Shown in pieces: positions 7,678 to 12,805 of a stretch of DNA of 16,755 nucleotides. The DNA comes from UBA3910 sp964626065 (GTDB lineage: Bacteria; Bacillota; Limnochordia; Darwinibacteriales; Darwinibacteriaceae): the NCBI GenBank assembly GCA_964626065.1, contig CAZVDE010000035.1:1-16755 (forward strand). The letters are read 5' to 3'. The notes below the pieces were generated by a model. That model ran no database searches. It saw only the letters and a program-made list of their open reading frames with translations, and was not told the DNA's origin. Position 1 is the first letter of the stretch, and each line of letters begins with the position of its first letter. Position numbers and translations under genes: made by a program.

Positions 7678-9165
7678 CTAAATACGGGAAACGTGTTTTA
7701 CAACATGCGCCGCATCAGCTGTGACCAATTCGTGCTCTCGCGGATTGACCGCGTCCAGCCTGGTCAATATCTCTAAAGGCCGAGGGCGCAGGCCGGCCAG
7801 ATAGATGCGTTTGCCCAGTCGTTTTTGCGCAGCGAACAGTTTTTTCAGGGCCAGCGCCCCGCTTTCATCGATGGCGGGTACAGCGGAAAAATCACAAATA
7901 ACAGTGGGTTTGCTTGTATCTTTAATCCGCTGCCGCAGTTCTTCCATGCCGGTGAAAAACAATGGTCCGGAAAAAGCAATTAGTTCAATGTCCGGCTCTC
8001 TGTTCTTTATATGCCCGGCGGTACCCGCGAAGCGCAGCGTTTTTCGGCCCGTTTGACGGCTGATTTCCCATAAAGAGATTGCACCGGCGGTGATCACGCC
8101 CACTATCACTGCAACGGTTAAATCCTTGACGACTGTCAATACTGTAGTCAAGGCGATGATTGCCCCGTAGCTCCAGCGGGCCTTGGGTATACGCCTCATG
8201 CTCTTCCAATCCGCCGTGCGCACAGAGGCAACCATTAAGATCGCAGCCAGCGATGCCAGCGGTATGCGCTGCACAATGGGTGACAGCAGCAGGATCATGA
8301 GTAAGAGAAAAACGGCGTGGAGGATGCTGGAAAGTTTGGTACGGCCTCCACTATGGACGTTAACGCCCGAGCGGGCCACCGCCCCTGAAACCGGAACACC
8401 GCCAATGAGCGAAGAAACGAGATTGCCCAATCCCTGCCCAATCAATTCCCGGTTGCTGTTGCTTTTAGTGCCGATCATCTCATCGGTCACTTCCGCCGAC
8501 AAAAGCGCGGAGATACTGCCCAACAAACAAATGGTAAAGGCGGGGAGCAGTAGGGAACCTATGCGGTCTAAAGGCATGCTGCCCAAAACCAGGCCGGGCA
8601 GTTTAAAGTTTACATTACCAACCACATGCGGGCTGTGGATGAATAGTTCGTTGGCGAGCAGCCCGGCCGTTAGTCCAAAGAGGGACTCGGGAATCTTTTT
8701 TAGGTAGCGCAAGGCCAAGATAATTACCACTGTGGTAATCAGTGTAATTGAAATTGTTTGTAATGCATCGTCAACCGCGGTTAGGAAGAACAAAATGGAG
8801 ACCCCGTTCGTAAATCCGGCAATCACGGGCTGGGGTAAATATTTCACAAATTTGCCCAGGCGCAGAACGCCGAAGGAAATCTGCATCAGCCCGGCCAATG
8901 CCCCGGCTAAAAGCATGCCGCCAATTCCGTGTTGGCTGATGATACTGACTAAAACAGCTGTCATCGCTCCGGTGGGCCCGGTAATCTGTACCCCGCAGCC
9001 ACCAAAGACTGCCGCAACGAAGCCGCCGAAGATAGAACCGTATAGTCCCGCCAACGGGCCCGCCCCGCTGGCAATGCCGAATGCCAGCGCCAAAGGAAGG
9101 GCCACAACGGCCGCGGTCAAGCCGCCCGTCACATCGCCTGGAAGATTTCGCCATCGATTATTCAA
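7678..9165 (-). CDS. SulP family anion transporter with STAS domain
   Basis: This 495-residue SulP/SLC26-type transporter has an N-terminal membrane domain (about residues 10-390) and a cytoplasmic C-terminal STAS domain (about 400-490). The membrane domain shows PLALAFGIASGAGPLAGLYG and the substrate-site segment VQITGPTGAMTAV near residues 59-71. The STAS domain shows VICDFSAVPAIDESGALAL. I choose the TTG at 9163-9165: a GGGGTGA ribosome site lies four bases upstream, and the protein then begins NNRWRNLPGDV, where SulP proteins normally begin. The frame opens 15 codons earlier, but that part is not family-like. Substrates in the family include sulfate and, for BicA, bicarbonate with Na+. 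Co-transcription with Mrp makes Na+-coupled bicarbonate or sulfate uptake attractive, but this is inference. Expression is probably set by the c-di-AMP riboswitch in its leader. Confidence 0.9.
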   Translation of the reverse strand: MNNRWRNLPGDVTGGLTAAVVALPLALAFGIASGAGPLAGLYGSIFGGFVAAVFGGCGVQITGPTGAMTAVLVSIISQHGIGGMLLAGALAGLMQISFGVLRLGKFVKYLPQPVIAGFTNGVSILFFLTAVDDALQTISITLITTVVIILALRYLKKIPESLFGLTAGLLANELFIHSPHVVGNVNFKLPGLVLGSMPLDRIGSLLLPAFTICLLGSISALLSAEVTDEMIGTKSNSNRELIGQGLGNLVSSLIGGVPVSGAVARSGVNVHSGGRTKLSSILHAVFLLLMILLLSPIVQRIPLASLAAILMVASVRTADWKSMRRIPKARWSYGAIIALTTVLTVVKDLTVAVIVGVITAGAISLWEISRQTGRKTLRFAGTAGHIKNREPDIELIAFSGPLFFTGMEELRQRIKDTSKPTVICDFSAVPAIDESGALALKKLFAAQKRLGKRIYLAGLRPRPLEILTRLDAVNPREHELVTADAAHVVKHVSRI

Positions 9166-9176
9166 AAAATCACCCC
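9166..9176 (-). promoter_or_regulatory. Ribosome site deciding the SulP TTG start
   Basis: On the minus strand GGGGTGA (9170-9176) sits four bases before a TTG codon at 9163-9165. No comparable site precedes the earlier in-frame TTG at 9208-9210, which lies close to the terminator hairpin of the leader. Confidence 0.6.
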
Positions 9177-9224
9177 GTTGAGTAAGATCTAAACATAAAG
9201 AAAGACGCAACTCAAAAAGCGCAG

Positions 9225-9252
9225 GCCGCCAAAAAAGGCATAGACACTACGC
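9225..9252 (-). terminator. Leader terminator downstream of the c-di-AMP riboswitch
   Basis: On the minus strand GCGTAG, loop TGT and CTATGC form a six-pair hairpin (one G-U pair) followed directly by C and six T. It lies just eight bases after the closing stem of the riboswitch and about 60 bases before the SulP start. That is the expected place for a transcription-attenuating expression platform. A larger alternative, with AAGCG pairing to CGCTT before a second T-run, can also be drawn. Confidence 0.65.
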
Positions 9253-9257
9253 TTGGG

Positions 9258-9371
9258 GTACTCCTACGGGGTTAGCTGACGGGTTCGGGCTCCCAAGTTA
9301 CCCTACCTGGCACACAGGATTCACCCCCAAAAAATTTGGGTCTCCCGCTTTCCGACGGAAATTCGGAGTGA
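9258..9371 (-). ncRNA. c-di-AMP riboswitch (ydaO-yuaA type)
   Basis: The minus strand of this intergenic region carries the conserved text of the ydaO/yuaA riboswitch. Reading 5' to 3' on the minus strand: CCGTCGGAAAGCGGG, then GAGACCCAA, the GGGGGTGAATCC segment, and finally CGAACCCGTCAGCTAAC followed by CCCGTAGG. The ends close as stem P1: ACTCC (9365-9369 complement) pairs with GGAGT (9260-9264 complement). ydaO RNAs bind cyclic di-AMP and typically turn genes off by favouring a terminator. The hairpin just downstream fits that. Known targets are potassium, osmolyte and cell-wall genes. Here the controlled unit is SulP plus the whole Mrp operon. Class identification is confident; the off-switch direction is inferred. 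Confidence 0.93.
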
Positions 9372-9401
9372 TGCTGTTTAAAATTTTAAATCGCTACCTT
9401 A

Positions 9402-9429
9402 AGAATAGCATAAAAACCAGTTAAGTCAA
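9402..9429 (-). promoter_or_regulatory. Sigma-A promoter of the SulP-Mrp operon
   Basis: On the minus strand TTGACT (9424-9429) is separated by 16 bases from TATTCT (9402-9407), which is preceded by TGC, giving an extended -10. Transcription would start near 9395, about 25 bases before the riboswitch P1 stem, leaving a leader of roughly 230 bases before the SulP start. Confidence 0.7.
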
Positions 9430-9458
9430 GGATTTCACAGTGTAGTATATTTACCCAA

Positions 9459-9525
9459 CGGTGATGGGCATCGCGCCCGGAAATCGACAGGGATTTGCGC
9501 GATGGAGGCGAAGCAAGGACTGTAA
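9459..9525 (+). ncRNA. Structured leader upstream of the ion permease (candidate cation riboswitch)
   Basis: The 100-odd bases before the permease start can fold strongly. CATCGCGC (9469-9476) is a perfect complement of GCGCGATG (9497-9504). Inside it AAATC (9481-9485) pairs with GATTT (9492-9496) around the loop GACAGG, leaving CCGG as a bulge. A competing short hairpin, GGGC (9466-9469) with GCCC (9475-9478), uses the same bases, so two exclusive folds are possible. Flanking GGTGATGGGCAT and GATGGAGGCGAAG look like conserved riboswitch-type joints rather than random sequence. The text GTG at 9461 opens the permease frame but has no role as a start. Structured leaders before Na+/H+ antiporter genes include the Na+-sensing DUF1646 and Li+-sensing nhaA motifs; which class this is, if any, I cannot confirm. 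A weak TATATT (9446-9451) may be the -10 of its promoter. Confidence 0.45.
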
Positions 9526-9544
9526 TGAAAGGAAGGGAAGGCCA

Positions 9545-10822
9545 ATGGAGAAGACAGCCTTGCTTATCTTTGCCGCAACCTATTTGTTACTGCTCGTTTT
9601 TCCCCGTATTAGGGCCCAGATCGCCCTTGTGGCAGCTATAGTCTTTGTTCTAATCGGCATTGTGCCCGGCCGGGACGTATTTGGCCTGATTGATTGGAAT
9701 GTGATTTTAATGATTGCCGGCACGATGGGAATTGTGTCGCTGTTTATTGAGTCGCGCCTGCCTGCGCTTTTAGCAGATTTGATTTTAGAAAAGACGCCGG
9801 ACATTCGCTGGGCGGTGGTGGCTTTGGCGCTGTTCAGCGGTTTTATTTCCGCTTTTATCGATAATGTGGCAACTGTACTGATTGTGGCACCCATCGCCAT
9901 CACGGTTGCCAAAAAGCAGAATGTGTCCCCCGTGACCAGCGTGATTGCTGTGGCCATTTCTTCTAATTTGCAGGGTGCGGCTACTTTGGTGGGCGATGCC
10001 ACTTCAATTTTGTTGGGCGGGTATGCGGGCCTTGATTTTTTGGACTTTTTCTTTGTCCAAGGCAGGCCCGGCCTATTTTGGCTCGTGCAGTGTGCCGCCT
10101 TGGCCGCCACCGGTATTTTGTTTTTGACGCTGCGCCGCAATACACAAAGGGTTATACCGCAAAAGCGGACGGCTGTTAAGGACTATTTCCCCGGGCTGCT
10201 TCTGGCATTTATGGTCATCTCGCTTATTTTGGCATCCTTTATTTCCCAAAAACCGGCGATTACAAATGGACTGATTTGCATGGCCCTCTTGGGCTTGGGC
10301 CTGGTTAGAGAGTTGGTCCGGGGTCGGGGATCGCAAGCAGTTAAAGATGTGATCCTAGATATTGATTATTTCACCTTGGCGCTGTTGGCCGGGTTGTTCA
10401 TTATTATCGGCGGTTTAACCAAGGTGGGTGTAATCGAAAGGATCAGCCTCTTGATTGTGCATTTGGGGCGGGGCAGTACCTTTGTGGTTTTCTCGGTTGT
10501 AGTCTGGCTTTCAGTTTTGGTTTCGGGCTTTGTGGATAATATACCCTATGTGGCCACTATGCTTCCGGTTGTGCAGGGGGTAGCCGGGCATTTGCAGATA
10601 GAGCCCAATCTACTTTATTTCGCCCTCTTAATCGGTGCTACCCTAGGCGGCAATTTAACACCTATTGGGGCTTCCGCCAATATTACCGCCTTGGGGCTGT
10701 TGCGCCGGGAAGGCTATGAAGTCGGGGCAGGCGAGTTTATGCGCCTCAGCATACCCTTTACAATAGCAGCCGTGTCCACCGGGTATGTGCTATTGTGGCT
10801 GGTCTGGGGTGGTACAATTTGA
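9545..10822 (+). CDS. ArsB/NhaD-type ion permease (ion transporter superfamily)
   Basis: This 425-residue polytopic protein belongs to the ArsB/NhaD branch of the ion transporter superfamily (COG1055-like). It has two inverted-repeat halves, each with a diagnostic motif: FIDNVATVLIVAP at residues 104-116 and FVDNIPYVATMLP near 328-340. SNLQGAATLVGDATSILLGG and GGNLTPIGASANI are the paired substrate-site segments. Family members export arsenite, exchange Na+ for H+, or carry dicarboxylates. With no ars genes nearby and an Mrp operon divergently placed, Na+/H+ exchange is the preferred role, but this is inference. I start it at the ATG at 9545 behind AGGAAGGGAAGG. The frame is open from 9461 but that part lies in the structured leader and gives a non-membrane, Arg-rich peptide. 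Its TGA overlaps the TTG of the next gene. Confidence 0.87.
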   Translation: MEKTALLIFAATYLLLLVFPRIRAQIALVAAIVFVLIGIVPGRDVFGLIDWNVILMIAGTMGIVSLFIESRLPALLADLILEKTPDIRWAVVALALFSGFISAFIDNVATVLIVAPIAITVAKKQNVSPVTSVIAVAISSNLQGAATLVGDATSILLGGYAGLDFLDFFFVQGRPGLFWLVQCAALAATGILFLTLRRNTQRVIPQKRTAVKDYFPGLLLAFMVISLILASFISQKPAITNGLICMALLGLGLVRELVRGRGSQAVKDVILDIDYFTLALLAGLFIIIGGLTKVGVIERISLLIVHLGRGSTFVVFSVVVWLSVLVSGFVDNIPYVATMLPVVQGVAGHLQIEPNLLYFALLIGATLGGNLTPIGASANITALGLLRREGYEVGAGEFMRLSIPFTIAAVSTGYVLLWLVWGGTI

Positions 10823-11490
10823 TCGGTACCAGAAATGAAAGTTCGCTGCATGCGGGCCTGAAAGAGTATTACAGGCGCCGGGGGGATTTGGTGGAAGCGG
10901 AGGTAGACGGCTACATAATCGATCTTGTGCAGGGCGAGAAATTAGTGGAAATCCAGACAGCTAATTTCGGTGCTTTAAAAGATAAACTAAAGGCGCTGCT
11001 GCCCCAGTATGCGGTGCATCTCATTTATCCGATCGCGGTGGAACGCCATCTGATCTATATAGATCCTCAGACGGGGGAGCTGCTGGAAAGAAGAAAATCC
11101 CCGAAAAAAGGTACAATCTACGAATTATTTGCGGAGTTGATTCGCATTCCCCTGTTGATTGGTGAGCCTAACCTTACGCTGGAGGCGGCGTTTGTTGCGG
11201 AAGAAGAGATTCGCTGCAGCGATGGACAAGGCAGTTGGCGGCGGCGTGGCGTAAGTATTGTGGATCGCCGCCTCTGTGCAGTTGTGGAACGGAGGCAGTT
11301 TTCTGCAAAAGGGGATTACCTAGCGGTGCTGCCCTCCGATCTGCCCTGTCCTTTCACTAATCGGCAGTTAGCTCAAAAAGCGGGTATTTCTCAACCGGCC
11401 GCCCGTAAAGTGACCTACACGCTGAGGAAGGCGGGCTGGATTCAAGAAGTGGGCAGAGAGGGAAATGCCATTCTGCATCAGGTGGGTTGA
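10819..11490 (+). CDS. Conserved protein with nuclease-like N-terminus and winged-helix C-terminus
   Basis: I do not know a named function for this 223-residue protein, though its text resembles a conserved hypothetical family. The start is TTG at 10819, overlapping the permease TGA (TTGA), with a GGGGTGG site six bases upstream. This makes it translationally coupled to the permease. Residues 1-60 read MIGTRNESSLHAGLKEYYRR, then EAEVDGYIID and LVEIQTANF. The D35 plus E44-x-Q46 pattern after a helical start resembles the PD-(D/E)xK nuclease core with Gln in place of Lys. Residues 60-115 continue an alpha/beta domain with an RRKSPKKG basic loop. Residues 175-221 (FTNRQLAQKAGISQPAARKV and a following wing) look like a winged-helix DNA-binding domain. 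A DNA-binding role is likely; nuclease activity is uncertain. Confidence 0.72.
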   Translation: MIGTRNESSLHAGLKEYYRRRGDLVEAEVDGYIIDLVQGEKLVEIQTANFGALKDKLKALLPQYAVHLIYPIAVERHLIYIDPQTGELLERRKSPKKGTIYELFAELIRIPLLIGEPNLTLEAAFVAEEEIRCSDGQGSWRRRGVSIVDRRLCAVVERRQFSAKGDYLAVLPSDLPCPFTNRQLAQKAGISQPAARKVTYTLRKAGWIQEVGREGNAILHQVG

Positions 11491-11498
11491 AATCATAG

Positions 11499-11527
11499 TT
11501 ATCCACATTATACACAGGTTACCCACA
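11499..11527 (+). promoter_or_regulatory. Cluster of three DnaA-box-like nonamers
   Basis: Three same-strand nonamers lie almost end to end: TTATCCACA (11499-11507, perfect consensus), TTATACACA (11508-11516, fits TTATNCACA) and TTACCCACA (11519-11527, one change). An AT-rich stretch follows at 11575-11670. Such clusters bind DnaA at origins, but also at DnaA-regulated promoters and titration sites. No dnaA, dnaN or rpmH is in the window, so a chromosomal origin is not supported. The next downstream promoter starts about 95 bases away. Confidence 0.55.
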
Positions 11528-11553
11528 ACATTCCGCGTGAAACGTATGTTTTT
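11527..11553 (+). terminator. Weak possible terminator after the winged-helix gene
   Basis: AACAT (11527-11531) pairs with ATGTT (11546-11550) around an inner CGT/ACG pair with a GAA loop, followed by a run of T to 11553. The stem is short and interrupted, so this is a weak candidate for the end of the permease transcript. Confidence 0.28.
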
Positions 11554-11622
11554 ACCCAGCATTTAGTGGTTCATCTATTAGTAATGTATAGCAGCAGTGA
11601 AATAATTAACGAACCTGAAACA

Positions 11623-11651
11623 TTGAAAAGCAGCGAATAATGATATAAAAT
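11623..11651 (+). promoter_or_regulatory. Sigma-A-like promoter of the flavin reductase-rubrerythrin-Kor operon
   Basis: TTGAAA (11623-11628) is followed by a 17-base spacer and TAAAAT (11646-11651), each hexamer one base off consensus, in AT-rich DNA. Transcription would begin near 11658, about 35 bases before the start of the flavin reductase-like gene. Confidence 0.5.
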
Positions 11652-11680
11652 AAAGTTAATTAATAGCTTATCAGCCAAAA

Positions 11681-11693
11681 GGAGGGGATAAAG
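11681..11693 (+). promoter_or_regulatory. Ribosome site supporting a CTG start
   Basis: AGGAGGGG, with core GGAGGGG at 11681-11687, is followed by ATAAAG and then CTG at 11694-11696. Spacing of six bases is ideal for initiation at that CTG. No ATG, GTG or TTG in the right frame lies at a usable distance; the first one, GTG at 11730, is 42 bases away. Confidence 0.6.
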
Positions 11694-12236
11694 CTGAAAA
11701 AAGACATACCTATAAAACACGCGCGCCGCGTGATTAATGTTGGCTGCGTACTTTTGGTAACCAGTGCCGCGGGAGATCGCCGGAATGTGATGTCCTTGGC
11801 CTGGCAGACACCCGTTTCTTCTCAGCCGTCGCTGGTGGGTATCGCCGTCGCCCGCACGCATTTCACTGCTGAGCTGATCGCGCAAAGCCGTGAGTTTGTT
11901 TTGAATGTTCCCGGGGCCGATCTTTTGCCCCAAGTGGGCGCAAGCGGCAGCATCTCGGGGCGAGCAATCGATAAATTCGAAAAAGTTAAGATCACGGCCG
12001 TACCGGCCCAAGTAGTGCAGGCCCCCTTGATTCGGGAATGCCTGGGCCATGTGGAATGTAGGGTGGTGGAACAGCATACGCTAGGCGATCATATCTTTTT
12101 TGTCGGCGAAATAGTGGCCGCTTCAGCCAACCAAGGGCTGTTTGAGGAAAATCGCTGGCATGAGCAGGTTCAGTTACTGCATCATTTGGGCGGCGATCAT
12201 TACTATCTCGCGGGAAATAGACTGCTGCGCGGCTAA
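11694..12236 (+). CDS. Flavin reductase-like / flavoredoxin-type FMN-binding protein
   Basis: This protein of about 180 residues has the flavin reductase-like (split-barrel FMN-binding) fold, similar to flavoredoxins and the FlaRed family. These proteins bind FMN and move electrons between NAD(P)H, ferredoxin or rubredoxin partners and acceptors. Recognisable text is CVLLVTSAAGDRRNVMSLAW near residues 18-37, the segment P-S-L-V-G-I-A-V-A-R-T-H-F-T with the flavin-phosphate contacts, then EFVLNVPG and the C-terminal HVECRVVEQHTLGDHIFFVGE. The start is taken at CTG 11694 because of the ribosome site and because MKKDIPIKHARRVIN is the usual opening of the family. A GTG at 11730 would remove 12 family-like residues. 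Rubrerythrin follows 53 bases downstream, so it may feed the rubrerythrin or a related redox chain. The exact partner is not shown by sequence. Confidence 0.82.
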   Translation: MKKDIPIKHARRVINVGCVLLVTSAAGDRRNVMSLAWQTPVSSQPSLVGIAVARTHFTAELIAQSREFVLNVPGADLLPQVGASGSISGRAIDKFEKVKITAVPAQVVQAPLIRECLGHVECRVVEQHTLGDHIFFVGEIVAASANQGLFEENRWHEQVQLLHHLGGDHYYLAGNRLLRG

Positions 12237-12289
12237 GGGGCAGACAGCGGCTGCAGGACGAATGGGAAAAGAAAGAGGGAGGAATACAG

Positions 12290-12793
12290 ATGAGAATTAT
12301 GACTGAACAGAATCTAAGGGACGCTTTTGCCGGCGAAAGCCAGGCACATATGAAATACCTACTGTACAGCGATGTGGCAGAAAAAGAGGGCTATCACAAT
12401 GTGGCCCGGCTTTTTAAGGCGATCGCCTATGCGGAATTAGTCCATGCCCGCAACCACCTCAGGGAGCTGGGCGGCATTAACGATTCCGTTGCTAACCTGC
12501 AGGATGGCATTGACGGGGAGACCTTTGAGATTGAAGAAATGTATCCGGCCTACAAAGTAGTCGCGGAACTGCAGCAGGAAAAAGGTGCGGTGCGTTCTAC
12601 ACATTATGCACTCGAAGCGGAAAAGATCCATGCCAAGATGTACACAGACGCCAAAAAGGTTGTGATGGAGCAGCAGGACATAAAAATCGGCACGATCCGC
12701 ATCTGCGATGTCTGCGGCTACACTCATGATGGCGATATTCCTGAAAAGTGCCCCATCTGCAAGGCGCCGAAAGAGAAGTTTTCATCCTTCTAG
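12290..12793 (+). CDS. Rubrerythrin
   Basis: This 167-residue rubrerythrin has an N-terminal four-helix diiron domain and a C-terminal rubredoxin domain, the classical order. Diiron ligands are visible as E16 in AFAGESQAH, E49 and H52 in AYAELVHARNH, glutamates around EIEEMYPAY (residues 80-88), and E109/E111 with H114 in ALEAEKIHAKMY. The rubredoxin iron is held by C139-x-x-C142 (CDVC) and C154-x-x-C157 (CPIC). Rubrerythrins reduce hydrogen peroxide to water in anaerobes, using electrons from rubredoxin or NADH-linked partners. The start ATG at 12290 has GAGGGAGGAA upstream; MTEQN at 12299 is a less well spaced alternative. It lies in the cytoplasm and is flanked by oxidation-sensitive or redox genes, so its job is probably to protect them. 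Confidence 0.95.
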   Translation: MRIMTEQNLRDAFAGESQAHMKYLLYSDVAEKEGYHNVARLFKAIAYAELVHARNHLRELGGINDSVANLQDGIDGETFEIEEMYPAYKVVAELQQEKGAVRSTHYALEAEKIHAKMYTDAKKVVMEQQDIKIGTIRICDVCGYTHDGDIPEKCPICKAPKEKFSSF

Positions 12794-12805
12794 AGGGGGG
12801 AAGTT

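Noticed and set aside
7655..7690. Small AGAAC/GTTCT hairpin between SulP and mrpE as a terminator
   Set aside because: The stem has only five weak pairs and no T-tract, so readthrough into mrpE is expected.
8183..9181. Long plus-strand open frames opposite SulP (8183-8707 and 8732-9181)
   Set aside because: They are antisense to a clear SulP gene, have no ribosome sites or recognisable domains, and are Pro/Ala/Lys-rich as expected from the opposite strand of a membrane-protein gene.
9459..9525. Fluoride (crcB) riboswitch in the permease leader, suggested by GGTGATGG
   Set aside because: The 3' consensus of that class, a CTGATG followed by a CTCCTA-type segment, is absent, and the main stem does not match its layout.
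9461..9544. Permease start at the GTG at 9461
   Set aside because: The extra 28 residues are Arg-rich and not family-like, overlap a strong RNA fold, and lack a ribosome site, while ATG 9545 has one.
9580..10140. Minus-strand frame of 186 codons within the permease
   Set aside because: It is the complement of a well-supported membrane protein and shows no family features.
11499..11670. Chromosomal origin of replication
   Set aside because: Only three DnaA-like boxes and no dnaA, dnaN, rpmH or gyrase genes are nearby.
11571..12077. Minus-strand frame of 168 codons over the flavin reductase-like gene
   Set aside because: The plus strand carries recognisable family motifs and a promoter and ribosome site; the minus frame has neither.
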